Assembly: GCF_001514285.1 (NCBI RefSeq)
Contig: NZ_KQ949023.1
Span: 850,203-914,202, forward strand
Reading direction: 5' to 3'
DNA from: Streptomyces sp. DSM 15324
GTDB taxonomy: Bacteria; Actinomycetota; Actinomycetes; Streptomycetales; Streptomycetaceae
DNA length: 64,000 bases
The notes beneath the pieces are model-generated. The model was not told the DNA's origin. It searched no databases and saw only the letters and a list, made by a program, of their open reading frames with translations. Below are positions 1 to 8,944 of the stretch, piece after piece; position 1 is the first letter of the stretch; each line of letters begins with the position of its first letter. Both the position numbers and the translations under genes were made by a program.

Positions 1-784
1 GACCGGCGGCGAACGGCCCGATCAGGGACTTCGCCACGGCGATCGGATTGTCGCTGCCACCCGCGATGACGACCAGCCGCGAGCCGAGCACCCCGGTGAG
101 CACCTGGAGTTTGGCGTGCCGGGAAGCGCGCCGGATGGCCTCGACGGTCAGCTCGGAGTCCCCGTCGGGCGCGGTGCCGAGCACCACGCACACATGTTCG
201 GGAGCGTTCCAGCCGAGCGCGGCGGCCCGGCTCACGGCACCCTCGTCGGCCTCCCCGCTGAGCACGGCGTTGACGACCAGCGACTCCAGCCGGGCGTCCC
301 AGGCACCGCGCGCCTCGGCGGCCTGCGCGTACACCTGGGCGGTCGCGAAGGCGATCTCGCGCGCGTAGACGAGCAGTGCCTCGCGCAGCACGCCCTCGTC
401 CCCGGGCGCCGCGACCTCGTCGATCGCGGACTCCATGACCTCGATCGTGGTGCGCACCATCTCCACCGTCTGGCGCAGCGTGATGGCCCGGGTCAGCTCC
501 CGGGGAGCGGTCCCGAACACATCGGTGGAGATCGCCTGCGGGGCGTCCGGGTGCCGGAACCACTCCGTGAAGGCGGCGATGCCGGCCTGGGCGACCAGCC
601 CGATCCAGGAACGGTTCTCCGGGGGCATCGCCCGGTACCACGGAAGCGTCTCGTCCATCCGTGCGATGGCCTGCGCGGCGAGGCTCCCGGCGGACTTCAC
701 CAGCCGCTTCAGGGTCGCGGGATGCGGGTGGGCGGGGTGCGCTGCCGCGTCGGGGAGGGTGGTTTCGGGTTCGGGCACGTGCAC
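1..784 (-). CDS. fasR: PucR/CdaR-type transcriptional regulator, FasR-like (partial)
   Basis: The 5' part of a gene (about 261 codons) runs off the left edge, so its C-terminal helix-turn-helix region is not visible. The start taken is GTG at 784; a second in-frame GTG lies at 778. The visible protein begins VHVPEPETTLPDAAAHP and is mostly helical, with segments such as ENRSWIGLVAQAG and a central region reading NAPEHVCVVLGTAPDG that is typical of the PucR/CdaR N-terminal and GGDEF-like middle domains. The FasR name rests on resemblance to the streptomycete activator of the fabD-fabH-acpP-fabF fatty acid synthase operon, which would lie just outside the window. The family is firm; the name is an inference. 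Confidence 0.7.
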   Translation of the reverse strand, partial: MHVPEPETTLPDAAAHPAHPHPATLKRLVKSAGSLAAQAIARMDETLPWYRAMPPENRSWIGLVAQAGIAAFTEWFRHPDAPQAISTDVFGTAPRELTRAITLRQTVEMVRTTIEVMESAIDEVAAPGDEGVLREALLVYAREIAFATAQVYAQAAEARGAWDARLESLVVNAVLSGEADEGAVSRAAALGWNAPEHVCVVLGTAPDGDSELTVEAIRRASRHAKLQVLTGVLGSRLVVIAGGSDNPIAVAKSLIGPFAAG

Positions 785-870
785 AAGGTTGCCTTATCGG
801 GAGGGCGATGTGCGTGGCCGGGGCCTCATGGGGGCCGACTCGCGCGCCCGAGGGCTACCGTGGGGGCGTG

Positions 871-1527
871 ATGGACGTACGCCGCGCCGACGAGCGCTAC
901 CCCGGAGGGGACCCGGCGGCCGGCATCGAGACCCGGCACGCCTTCTCCTTCGGGTCCCACTACGATCCCGACAACCTCCGCTTCGGCGCGCTGATCGCCT
1001 GCAACGAGGAGCGGCTCGCCCCCGGCGCCGGCTTCGACGAGCACCCCCACAGCCACACCGAGATCGTCACCTGGGTCGTGCGGGGGCAGCTGACGCACCG
1101 CGACTCACGGGGACACGAGACGACGGTCCGGCCGGGGGACGTGCAGCGCCTCAGCTCGGCGGACGGCGTCCGGCACGTCGAGCGCAACGACGGCACGGCC
1201 CCCCTCACCTTCGTGCAGATGTGGCTGGCCCCGCTGGACCCCGGCGGCGACCCGACGTACGAGATCGTCCACGGCATCGCGGACGCCACGCCCTACGCCG
1301 TCCCCGCCGCCGGGGCGATGCTCCACGTACGACGGCTGGTGCCGGGGGAGCGGACGGCGGTGCCGGACGCGTCCCGCGTGTACGTCCACGTGGTGCGCGG
1401 CACCGTCCGGTTGGGCCCGCACGACCTGGGCCCCGGGGACGCGGTGCGCGCCGCCGACGAGAAGGACCTCGACCTGCTCACCCTGACCGGCCCGGCGGAG
1501 GTGCTGATGTGGGAGCTGTCGGGCTAG
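871..1527 (+). CDS. Pirin-family cupin protein
   Basis: A 218-residue cupin of the pirin family. The N-terminal cupin has the metal-site signature DEHPHSHTEI (His58, His60, His62, Glu64), followed by a second His/Glu region near VRHVERN (about residues 103-107). Family members bind iron or similar metals; some are quercetin dioxygenases and others are redox-sensing co-regulators, so the specific role cannot be told. The ATG at 871 is chosen; an in-frame GTG sits one codon upstream, and G-rich sequence GGGGG lies just before it. It is divergent from the FasR-like gene over an 86-bp gap. Confidence 0.85.
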   Translation: MDVRRADERYPGGDPAAGIETRHAFSFGSHYDPDNLRFGALIACNEERLAPGAGFDEHPHSHTEIVTWVVRGQLTHRDSRGHETTVRPGDVQRLSSADGVRHVERNDGTAPLTFVQMWLAPLDPGGDPTYEIVHGIADATPYAVPAAGAMLHVRRLVPGERTAVPDASRVYVHVVRGTVRLGPHDLGPGDAVRAADEKDLDLLTLTGPAEVLMWELSG

Positions 1528-1539
1528 CGGGCGTTGCCC

Positions 1540-2370
1540 CTAGGAGCCGGCCGCCGCGGCCTCCGCCAGCACCGCGTCCGTGAACGGCGGCCACGCCTCC
1601 ACCGCCCACGGCCCGAAGGCGCGGTCCGTCAGCGCGACGGTCGCCAGCCCCGCGGCCGGGTCGATCCACAGGAACGTACCGGACTGGCCGAAGTGGCCGA
1701 AGGTGCGCGGGGAGGACGAACTCCCCGTCCAGTGCGGGGACTTGCCGTCGCGGATCTCGAAGCCGAGGCCCCAGTCGTTGGGGTTGTGGTGGCCGAAGCC
1801 CGGCAGGACGCCCTTCGTGCCGGGGTACTGCACGCTCATCGCCTCCGCGACCGTGCGCGGGTCCAGCAGCCGCGGCGCCTGCACCTCGGCCGCGAAGCGG
1901 AGCAGGTCCTCGACCGTGGAGACGCCGTCCTTCGCGGGGGAGCCGTCCAGCGTGGTGGCCGTCATCCCCAGCGGCTCCAGCACCGCCTGCCGCAGATACT
2001 CCGCGAACGGGATGTCCGTGGCCTTCGCGAGATGGTCGCCGAGCTGCTCGAACCCGGCGTTGGAGTACAGCCGCCGCTCCCCGGGCGCCGCCGTCACCCG
2101 GTGCTCGTCGAAGGCGAGTCCCGAGGTGTGCGCGAGGAGGTGCCGGACCGTCGCCCCGGGCGGACCGGCCGGCTCGTCCAGCTCCACCGCCCCCTCCTCG
2201 TAAGCCACGAGCACGGCGTAGGCGGCGAGCGGCTTGGTGACCGAGGCCAGCGGGAAGCGCCGCCCGACCGGCCCGTGGGTGCCCAGGACCGTGCCGTCGG
2301 CCCGGACGACACCCGCGGCGGCGGAAGGAACCGGCCAGTTCTCGATCAGCGCAAGGCTCTTCAGCGACAT
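1540..2370 (-). CDS. Serine hydrolase, beta-lactamase/class C fold
   Basis: A 276-residue protein of the serine beta-lactamase-like family. It shows the nucleophile motif S43-V-T-K46 (SxxK) and the second motif Y102-S103-N104 (YxN), both expected for an active acyl-serine enzyme. It is shorter than typical class C beta-lactamases (about 350 residues or more) and has no visible signal peptide, so it is probably a cytoplasmic esterase or peptidase rather than a resistance enzyme. It converges on the pirin gene, 12 bp apart. Substrate unknown. Confidence 0.85.
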   Translation of the reverse strand: MSLKSLALIENWPVPSAAAGVVRADGTVLGTHGPVGRRFPLASVTKPLAAYAVLVAYEEGAVELDEPAGPPGATVRHLLAHTSGLAFDEHRVTAAPGERRLYSNAGFEQLGDHLAKATDIPFAEYLRQAVLEPLGMTATTLDGSPAKDGVSTVEDLLRFAAEVQAPRLLDPRTVAEAMSVQYPGTKGVLPGFGHHNPNDWGLGFEIRDGKSPHWTGSSSSPRTFGHFGQSGTFLWIDPAAGLATVALTDRAFGPWAVEAWPPFTDAVLAEAAAAGS

Positions 2371-2569
2371 GCCGACGAGCCTAAGGGCTCACAGCGGCAA
2401 CTCCGGCAAGGGGGTCGGGCTCGGACTTGAAGCCCGGAGACACCTACGGCGGCCCGGCCTCGGCGGACGGCGGCGGCGTCCTCGGGCAGCGCCCGGCGCG
2501 CAGCGGTCACGGTCCCGCGCGTCCATCGGCGTGATCAGGCCGCGTCCCCTCAATTCTTACCGATTCCGC

Positions 2570-2600
2570 TTGCTTGGAGCCCACTCCAAGGTCATAGCGT
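2570..2600 (+). promoter_or_regulatory. MerR-type promoter with operator inside a 19-bp spacer
   Basis: The perfect inverted repeat CTTGGAG-CCCA-CTCCAAG (2573-2590) lies between a -35-like TTGCTT (2570-2575) and a -10-like TAGCGT (2595-2600), giving a 19-bp spacer. A long spacer filled by the operator is the hallmark of MerR-activated promoters, where the regulator untwists the DNA. Transcription would begin at about 2607, at or next to the ATG at 2608, so the mRNA is probably leaderless. Confidence 0.75.
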
Positions 2601-2607
2601 GGAGGCC

Positions 2608-3102
2608 ATGACGGTGTTGCAGACCACGCCCGTGACCACCGAGCAAGCCCCGAGCCCCGCAGACGTCTGCTCCGCGCCACCACCGCGGCATCCCCGCCCC
2701 GACGGGCAGGACAGCTACACGATCAGCGAGGTCGTCGCGTTCACCGGCCTGACGGCCCACACCCTGCGCTGGTACGAGCGGATCGGGCTGATGTCCCACA
2801 TCGACCGCTCGCACACCGGCCAGCGCCGCTACAGCAACCGGGACCTCGACTGGCTCGACCTCGTCGGCAAGCTGCGGCTCACCGGCATGCCGGTCGCCGA
2901 CATGGTGCGGTACGCCGAGCTGGTGCGCGAGGGCGACAGCACCTACGGGGAGCGCTACGCGCTGCTGGAGGCGACGCGGCGGGACGTCACGGCCCGGATC
3001 GCCGAGCTCCAGGACACGCTCGCCGTGCTCGACCGCAAGATCATGTTCTATGCGGACGCCTCACGCGTCCAGGCGTACGAAAGGGAGAGGACCACCCGAT
3101 GA
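2608..3102 (+). CDS. MerR-family transcriptional regulator
   Basis: A 164-residue regulator. A 30-residue unstructured N-terminus leads into the winged helix-turn-helix YTISEVVAFTGLTAHTLRWY, then the MerR wing and a long dimerisation helix ending near residue 150. There is no cysteine cluster in the C-terminal part, so it is not an obvious metal sensor. The ATG at 2608 is preferred over the GTG at 2599 because the promoter geometry puts the transcript start there; the GGAGG at 2601-2605 is too close to act as a ribosome site. It overlaps the next gene by 4 bp (ATGA) and very likely controls that gene and itself. Confidence 0.9.
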   Translation: MTVLQTTPVTTEQAPSPADVCSAPPPRHPRPDGQDSYTISEVVAFTGLTAHTLRWYERIGLMSHIDRSHTGQRRYSNRDLDWLDLVGKLRLTGMPVADMVRYAELVREGDSTYGERYALLEATRRDVTARIAELQDTLAVLDRKIMFYADASRVQAYERERTTR

Positions 3103-4115
3103 CCGACAGCAGGATCCCGACCGTGCGACTCGGCGCCGACGGCCCCGAGGTCGGCGTCCAGGGCCTCGGCTGCATGGGCATGAGCTTCGCGTACGGCCCC
3201 TCGGACGCGGCCGAGTCCCGGGCCGCCCTGGAGCGCGCCCTGGAGCTCGGCGTCACCCTGTACGACACGGCGGACGCCTACGGCGCCGGGGAGAACGAGC
3301 GGTTCCTGTCCCCGTTCTTCCGGGCGCACCGCGACGAGGTCGTCATCGCCACCAAGTTCGCCCTGTCGATCCCTGCGGACGACCCCACGCGCCGGGTCGT
3401 CCGCAACGACGCGCCGTACATCCGGGAGGCCGTCGAGGCGAGCCTGAAGCGGCTGGACGTCGACGTCATCGACCTCTACTACATGCACCGCCGCGATGTG
3501 GACGTGCCGATCGAGGACACCGTCGGGGTGATGGCCGAGCTGGTCCGTGAGGGCAAGGTCAAGCAGCTGGGCCTGAGCGAGGTGACGGCGGCCGAGCTGC
3601 GCGCCGCGCACGCCGTGCACCCGATCGCCGCCCTGCAGTCAGAGTGGTCCCTGTTCAGCCGGGACATCGAGGCCAGGGTCGTCCCGGCCGCCGCCGAGCT
3701 CGGCGTGACCCTGGTTCCGTACTCCCCGCTCGGCCGGGGCTTCCTCACCGGCTCCTTCGCCGACGCCGCCCAGGACCTCACCGCCGACGACTTCCGCCGG
3801 ACGCAGCCCCGCTTCACCGGCGAGAACGCGGCCGCCAACGGCGCCCTGCTGGAGCCGGTCCGCGCGCTGGCCGAGGCGCGCGACGCGACGCCGGGGCAGA
3901 TAGCCCTCGCCTGGGTCCACCAGCAGAGCGAGATCCACGGTCTCCCGCTGGTCCCGATCCCGGGCACGCGCAAGGCGACGAGGGTGGAGGAGAACACGGC
4001 GGCGGCGGCGATCCGTCTGACGCCGGAGGAACTGGCGGTGCTGGACCCGATCGCGGCCCAGGTGGCGGGCGACCGTTACGCGGACATGCGGTTCGCCTCG
4101 GCCGGCCGCGAGTAG
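3099..4115 (+). CDS. Aldo/keto reductase
   Basis: A 338-residue NADPH-dependent aldo/keto reductase, probably of the AKR13 type. The catalytic tetrad is visible: Asp56 and Tyr61 (YDTADAYGAGENE), Lys86 (IATKFA) and His130 (LYYMHRRD). The C-terminal nucleotide-binding part carries PIPGTRKATRVEEN. It is translationally coupled to the upstream MerR regulator by an ATGA overlap, an arrangement common for reductases induced by reactive aldehydes or redox stress. The physiological substrate is not evident. Confidence 0.93.
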   Translation: MTDSRIPTVRLGADGPEVGVQGLGCMGMSFAYGPSDAAESRAALERALELGVTLYDTADAYGAGENERFLSPFFRAHRDEVVIATKFALSIPADDPTRRVVRNDAPYIREAVEASLKRLDVDVIDLYYMHRRDVDVPIEDTVGVMAELVREGKVKQLGLSEVTAAELRAAHAVHPIAALQSEWSLFSRDIEARVVPAAAELGVTLVPYSPLGRGFLTGSFADAAQDLTADDFRRTQPRFTGENAAANGALLEPVRALAEARDATPGQIALAWVHQQSEIHGLPLVPIPGTRKATRVEENTAAAAIRLTPEELAVLDPIAAQVAGDRYADMRFASAGRE

Positions 4116-4988
4116 TCACAGCTCGGACAGCAGTTCCGCCTTCTTCGCGGAGAACTCCTCGTCGGTCACCAGACCGGACCGGTGCAGTTCTCCCAGATGC
4201 CTGATCCGTTCGGCGATGTCCGAGGGATCACGCCGGGGGCCCGTGACCGAGGCCACGGACCCCCGCGTGCGGACGGCGGCCAGGACCGCAGCCGCGAACG
4301 GCAGCGACTCGTGCACCGGCCCGTACCCCAGCCCGAACACCACGGTCCCCGGGTCCTGGTCGGCCTGTGCCGGGGAGTCTTCACCGCGCACCAGCCGCAG
4401 ATGCCCCTCGAACACCTCCGGCGACCGCCACTCCACCCCGCTCAGCTCGGACACCGCGAAACTCTGGTCCCCGGCCTTCCACTTCGCCGACGACGCCCCC
4501 GTCCAGGACCATCTGAACCGCACGGTCCGGCCGTCGAAGGACGCCTTCCCGTCGTACGCCTTGAACGCGCGCGGCGCCTCCGGCGCGGGCACGAGGAACC
4601 GTTCCGCCGGGCCGGACTCCTTCAGCTCCGCCAGCCGGGAGCGCAGCTCGTCGGCGTAGTACTCCGCGAGCACCTCCCGCTCGGCGGGCAGCACCAGCCG
4701 GTAGGGGTCGGAGCCGTCCTTGAGCTGGCCCGCCGCCGCCTCGATCAGCGGATCGGCCCCCGCCCGCGGCTCCGCGCGCAGCACGACGGTCCCGCGCCGG
4801 CCCGGGGAGAGCGTCACCCCGGCCAGGGCGGTGAGCGGAATTCTTCGTTCACCCAGCGCCGACAGCAGCTTGGGTGTGCGCATCCCCCGTTCGTAGCGGA
4901 TGAGGACGGAGTCGGACTCGAACTCCCAGGCGGCATGAAATCCGGCCAGTACGTCACCCATGCGGCTCATCGTATGCGGGACACGCAT
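4116..4988 (-). CDS. DUF4429 protein with C-terminal SHOCT domain
   Basis: A 290-residue protein with two DUF4429-type beta-rich (PH-like) repeats, roughly residues 10-120 and 135-240, and a C-terminal SHOCT helix pair (IRHLGELHRSGLVTDEEF). Proteins with SHOCT tails often oligomerise or associate with membranes; DUF4429 has no assigned function. The start at 4988 is chosen because GGAGGGG lies 6 nt upstream; Met codons at 4970 and 4961 are alternatives. It converges tail to tail on the aldo/keto reductase, whose stop codon it abuts. Confidence 0.8.
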   Translation of the reverse strand: MRVPHTMSRMGDVLAGFHAAWEFESDSVLIRYERGMRTPKLLSALGERRIPLTALAGVTLSPGRRGTVVLRAEPRAGADPLIEAAAGQLKDGSDPYRLVLPAEREVLAEYYADELRSRLAELKESGPAERFLVPAPEAPRAFKAYDGKASFDGRTVRFRWSWTGASSAKWKAGDQSFAVSELSGVEWRSPEVFEGHLRLVRGEDSPAQADQDPGTVVFGLGYGPVHESLPFAAAVLAAVRTRGSVASVTGPRRDPSDIAERIRHLGELHRSGLVTDEEFSAKKAELLSEL

Positions 4989-5027
4989 CGTCGTCCCCTC
5001 CCCGCGCACGCCGCGATTCCTGCGTCT

Positions 5028-6245
5028 CTACGCGCGTCCAGCCGTCGTCGTGTCGGACAAACCCTCCCGGCAGGCGCCGAAGTCGTCGGCGCACTCCACC
5101 GAACGGTACGCGCCGGAGCCGATGTCGGCGAGGTTGCGCAGACTGTCGGTGCCGGGCACGAAGTAGCCGCCGTGGCCCTGCGCGTCCTCGGAGGACAGCA
5201 CCCGCGCCCCGAACGCCCGCGCCATCGGGTCCTCGCCGTGCCCGAGCCCGCCGACCTCCAGGTGCGGGACGTCCCCCACCCAGTCGTCGGCGTCCCGCAT
5301 CGCCCACACCCGGGCGCCGGTGCCCAGCTCGGCGGCCTTCTCCACCCGCATGCCGGGGCTGCCCGCCACCGCGATGTCGCTCACCCGGTCCGGCAGCGTG
5401 TGCGCGGCGACCCCGCACAGCACCGAGCCGTAGCTGTGGCAGAACAGGGAGACGGGCGAGGTGCCCGGCAGGGCGCGCAGCAGGGCGGTGAGCCGTACGG
5501 CGCCGTTCTCGGCGCGCATCGCGGTCGCCGAGTCGATGCCGAGGCCGTCGGGGGCGGTGTAGTCGGCCCAGGCGATCACGGCGGTCCGGGTCGAGGGGCT
5601 CGCCTCGCGCTCGGCCGTGTACAGCGCCTCGGCCATGCCGACGGGCGCCGCATACCTGCGGTTGGTGCGCTGGAAGGTGAGCAGATCGGTGTCGACGCCG
5701 GGGACGACGACGGAGATCCGCTCGGCGGTGTCCAGGTCGCCGAAGACCTCGGCGGCCCGGCCCGAGCCCTCCGGGTCGAAGGCGAGGATGTGCCGGGCGG
5801 GGTCGCTCAGCGACTCGTAGCGGTGCATGCGCCGCCCGGCCTCCTGCTGTCCGGCGGGCGTGAGCCGGCTGTCGTGCATCCGCCGGCGCTCGACACGGGT
5901 CTGCTGGTGCAGCGCGATCCGGTTGGCCCGGTAGCGCAGCTGCACGGGGGCGCCGTTCATGTTGCCCACGGCGAGCGCGTAGTCACGGGCGAGGCCGGTG
6001 CGCTCGGCGGCGGTCAGCGAGGCGAAGAAGCGGGAGATCCGGCCCGGTGCCGTGTCCGGGTCGGGCAGGGCGCGGCCGTCGATCCGGCCGTGCTCCCAGG
6101 CCGAGCGGGAGGCCTTCAGCGCGGTGGTCCCCTGGTGGTGGCGTACGGCGGTCCAGCCGGTGGTCGCCAGCATCACGAACACCACGGCCAGGGCGGGGAG
6201 AGCGCGCCAGAGGCTCAGTTGCGGGGAGGTGTCGAAGGAAGTCAC
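5028..6245 (-). CDS. Membrane-anchored alpha/beta hydrolase (DUF1023 type)
   Basis: A 405-residue protein. A single membrane anchor at about residues 13-32 (LWRALPALAVVFVMLATTG) is followed by a long linker and a DUF1023-like alpha/beta hydrolase domain. The nucleophile elbow reads FCHSYGS, and the strand before it is the typical SVVVPGVDTD. The catalytic domain should face the cell exterior. Members are widespread in actinobacteria as putative lipases or esterases; the substrate is unknown. It lies just upstream of the DUF4429 gene on the same strand, 39 bp apart, so co-transcription is possible. Confidence 0.8.
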   Translation of the reverse strand: MTSFDTSPQLSLWRALPALAVVFVMLATTGWTAVRHHQGTTALKASRSAWEHGRIDGRALPDPDTAPGRISRFFASLTAAERTGLARDYALAVGNMNGAPVQLRYRANRIALHQQTRVERRRMHDSRLTPAGQQEAGRRMHRYESLSDPARHILAFDPEGSGRAAEVFGDLDTAERISVVVPGVDTDLLTFQRTNRRYAAPVGMAEALYTAEREASPSTRTAVIAWADYTAPDGLGIDSATAMRAENGAVRLTALLRALPGTSPVSLFCHSYGSVLCGVAAHTLPDRVSDIAVAGSPGMRVEKAAELGTGARVWAMRDADDWVGDVPHLEVGGLGHGEDPMARAFGARVLSSEDAQGHGGYFVPGTDSLRNLADIGSGAYRSVECADDFGACREGLSDTTTAGRA

Positions 6246-6337
6246 TGGGAGGACACACTAGGAGAACGGGAGGATCTCAGGTTAATAAAGTGGCGGGGAT
6301 CACGTTTCGACCGGCGTGTCGAGGGTCATAGGACCTT

Positions 6338-6985
6338 TCAGCCCTTTCGCCAGTCTCCCAGCAGAGCCGGTCCGACCTGGTCGAGGCAGCGGGAGATCAC
6401 CGTGTGGATGCCGGCGAGGCTGAACTCCCCCTCCGCCTGGGCCACCCACTGCCGCTCGGCCATCCGCATCACTCCGCTGAACACCGCCACCGCGAGCCGC
6501 GGCCGCGGATCGGCGTCCACGTCCAGGCCCTCCCGCCCGGCGATGACGCGGGCGAGGGTCTCCTCGACCTCGGTCGACCGCCGAAGATACGCGGCGAGCA
6601 GCACCGGCGTCGACTCGATCACCCGGTACATCCGCAGATACAGCTCCACGGGTACGACGGTCTCCACGACCTCGTGGAGGGAGGACCAGCCGTCCAGCAC
6701 GGCCTGCCGCAGCGCCTCCAACGGCGGCTCGTGCGCCGGACGCTCCCGCACGGCCTGCACGAACCGCTCCACGGTCAGCTCCGCCAGGCCGAGCGCGGCC
6801 TCCTCCTTGCCGGCGAAGTAGCGGAAGAAGGTGCGCGGGGAGACGTCGACGGCCTCGGCGACCGCGTCGACGGTGGTGTGCTCGTACCCGCGCGACACGA
6901 ACAGCTCCACGGCGGCCCGCAGCAGCGCGTCCCGGGTGCGCCGCTTCTTGCGCTCGCGCAGCGTCTGTTCACGCGGTGTCTGCAT
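6338..6985 (-). CDS. TetR-family repressor
   Basis: A 215-residue TetR regulator. The helix-turn-helix lies within residues 15-60 (LFVSRGYEHTTVDAVAEAVDV, then SPRTFFRYFAGKE), followed by a helical ligand domain. It is divergent from the DHA2-type exporter at 7052, and the 66-bp gap contains a perfect palindrome, so it most likely represses the exporter and itself in response to a transported drug. There is no clear Shine-Dalgarno before its ATG, so a short or absent leader is possible. Confidence 0.92.
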   Translation of the reverse strand: MQTPREQTLRERKKRRTRDALLRAAVELFVSRGYEHTTVDAVAEAVDVSPRTFFRYFAGKEEAALGLAELTVERFVQAVRERPAHEPPLEALRQAVLDGWSSLHEVVETVVPVELYLRMYRVIESTPVLLAAYLRRSTEVEETLARVIAGREGLDVDADPRPRLAVAVFSGVMRMAERQWVAQAEGEFSLAGIHTVISRCLDQVGPALLGDWRKG

Positions 6986-6989
6986 AGGT

Positions 6990-7044
6990 GTCAGTTACTG
7001 ACTTGTGAACTCGTTTGTCAATTGTCAGCGGCTGTCCCTAGCCT
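6990..7044. promoter_or_regulatory. Divergent TetR operator and exporter promoter
   Basis: The perfect inverted repeat GTCAGT-T-ACTGAC occupies 6990-7002, just in front of the TetR start. Toward the exporter there are two overlapping TTGTCA elements (7015-7020 and 7022-7027) and a -10-like TAGCCT (7039-7044), 18 bp from the first. That places the start of transcription at about 7051, next to the exporter ATG, so the exporter mRNA may be leaderless. Confidence 0.6.
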
Positions 7045-7051
7045 CGGGCGC

Positions 7052-8671
7052 ATGACTAGTCAGACCACCATCGACGCGACGGGGTCGGGGGACAAGGCGT
7101 CAGCGGCCCCGTCGGACCCGCTCCCGGCCCGGGGGCTGCGCGGCCATCCGTGGTTCACCCTCATCACCGTCGCCGTCGGCGTCATGATGGTGGCCCTCGA
7201 CGGCACCATCGTGGCCATCGCCAACCCGGCCATCCAGAAGGACCTGGGCGCCAGCTTCGCCGAGGTGCAGTGGATCACCAACGGCTACTTCCTCGCCCTC
7301 GCGGTCTGCCTGATCACCGCGGGCAAGCTCGGTGACCGGTTCGGCCACCGCCAGACCTTCCTGATAGGCGTCGTCGGCTTCGCCGCCGCCTCCGGCGCGA
7401 TCGGCCTGTCCGACAGCATCGCGCTGGTGGTCACCTTCCGCGTGCTCCAGGGCCTCTTCGGCGCGCTGCTGATGCCGGCCGCGCTGGGCCTGCTGCGGGC
7501 GACCTTCCCGGCCGAGAGGCTCAACATGGCCATCGGCATCTGGGGCATGGTCATCGGCGCCTCCACCGCGGGCGGCCCGATCCTCGGCGGCGTCCTCGTC
7601 GAGCACGTCAGCTGGCAGTCGGTGTTCTTCATCAACGTGCCGGTCGGCCTGGTCGCCCTGGTCCTCGGCGTGCTGATCCTGCTCGACCACCGCGCCGAGA
7701 ACGCGCCCCGCTCCTTCGACCTGCTCGGCATCGCGCTGCTGTCGGCCGCGATGTTCTGCCTGGTCTGGGCCCTGATCAAGGCCCCGACCTGGGGCTGGGG
7801 CGACGCCAAGACCTGGGCCTTCGTCATCGGCTCCGTCGTGCTGTTCGCCGCCTTCGCCCTGTGGGAGACGAAGGTGAAGGAGCCGCTGATCCCGCTGGCG
7901 CTGTTCCGGTCCGTCCCGCTGTCGGCGGGCGTGGTCCTGATGGTCCTCATGGCCATCGCCTTCATGGGCGGCCTGTTCTTCGTGACGTTCTACCTGCAGA
8001 ACGTGCACGGCATGAAGCCCATCGACGCCGGTCTGCACCTCCTCCCGCTCACCGGCATGATGATCGTCGGCTCCCCGCTCGCGGGCGCGATGATCACCAA
8101 GCTGGGCCCGCGCATCCCGCTGGCCGGCGGCATGGCGGCCACCGCCATCGCCATGTACGGCATGTCCACCCTGGAGACGGACACCGGCAGTGCCGTCATG
8201 TCCCTCTGGTTCGCCCTGCTGGGCCTCGGTCTCGCGCCGGTCATGGTCGGCGCCACCGAGGTCATCGTCGGCAACGCGCCCATGGAGCTGTCGGGCGTGG
8301 CGGGCGGCCTCCAGCAGGCGGCCATGCAGATCGGCGGCAGCCTCGGCACCGCCGTCCTGGGTGCCGTGATGGCGTCCAAGGTGGACGGTGACCTGCCGGG
8401 CAACTGGACCGCGGCGGGCCTGCCCGCACTCACCCCCGCCCAGCTCGACCAGGCCTCCGAGGCGGTCCAGGTCGGGGTGGCGCCGGTGACGCCGGAGACG
8501 CCGGCCGAGGTCGCCGCGAAGATCACCGACGTGGCGCACGACACCTTCATCTCCGGCATGAGCCTGGCGTCCCTGGTGGCGGCCGGGGTCGCGGTCGTCG
8601 CCGTGTTCGTCGCCCTGCTCACCAAGCGCGGAGAGAACGCGGAGGCGGGCGCCGGGGTCGGCCACATCTGA
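7052..8671 (+). CDS. DHA2-family (14-TM) multidrug exporter
   Basis: A 539-residue major facilitator superfamily proton antiporter with about 14 hydrophobic segments, as in the EmrB/QacA group. Motif D1-like LDGTIVAIANPAI is at residues 49-61, motif A GKLGDRFGHR at 91-100, and motif C in the AGGPILGG region. A 30-residue cytoplasmic tail precedes TM1. It is paired with the divergent TetR gene, which points to drug-inducible efflux. The start is the ATG at 7052, which has no upstream ribosome site and fits a leaderless transcript. Confidence 0.93.
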   Translation: MTSQTTIDATGSGDKASAAPSDPLPARGLRGHPWFTLITVAVGVMMVALDGTIVAIANPAIQKDLGASFAEVQWITNGYFLALAVCLITAGKLGDRFGHRQTFLIGVVGFAAASGAIGLSDSIALVVTFRVLQGLFGALLMPAALGLLRATFPAERLNMAIGIWGMVIGASTAGGPILGGVLVEHVSWQSVFFINVPVGLVALVLGVLILLDHRAENAPRSFDLLGIALLSAAMFCLVWALIKAPTWGWGDAKTWAFVIGSVVLFAAFALWETKVKEPLIPLALFRSVPLSAGVVLMVLMAIAFMGGLFFVTFYLQNVHGMKPIDAGLHLLPLTGMMIVGSPLAGAMITKLGPRIPLAGGMAATAIAMYGMSTLETDTGSAVMSLWFALLGLGLAPVMVGATEVIVGNAPMELSGVAGGLQQAAMQIGGSLGTAVLGAVMASKVDGDLPGNWTAAGLPALTPAQLDQASEAVQVGVAPVTPETPAEVAAKITDVAHDTFISGMSLASLVAAGVAVVAVFVALLTKRGENAEAGAGVGHI

Positions 8672-8797
8672 GACCGGGCCGGACAGGGGAGATCCGACGG
8701 CGGAGATCTGACGGAACTTCAACAAATTTCCCCTATCCGGGTGATGAGGCTAAAGGTGCCTCGCCTCCGGAACGCGCCACAGGTCACAGTTAGTCAA

Positions 8798-8816
8798 GCC
8801 CTCCGGATGGGAGGGC
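8798..8816. other. Short perfect hairpin in the exporter/DUF4190 gap
   Basis: GCCCTCC-GGATG-GGAGGGC can fold as a 7-bp hairpin 127 bp after the exporter stop. No T-tract follows. It may contribute to termination or be a regulatory dyad. The rest of the 273-bp gap (8672-8944) shows no gene. Confidence 0.35.
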
Positions 8817-8944
8817 GGCAAGGGCCGCGACGCGCTGCCGGAGGGGGACGGCGCGCCGCGGCCCTGGTCCGCGTCCGGCGGGCATGAACCGCGAGCAGTG
8901 GGTACCCGGACATCGAAACATCCCCGGAAACCAGGGAGTTGACG

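Noticed and set aside
1540..2370. Antibiotic-resistance beta-lactamase
   Set aside because: SxxK and YxN are present but there is no signal peptide and the length is short; general serine hydrolase is the safer call. The same applies to 32491-33345.
7100..8725. A 541-codon open frame antisense to the DHA2 exporter
   Set aside because: Its His/Gly/Arg/Asp-rich translation is typical of a G+C-driven shadow frame; the exporter on the plus strand has clear motifs and promoter.
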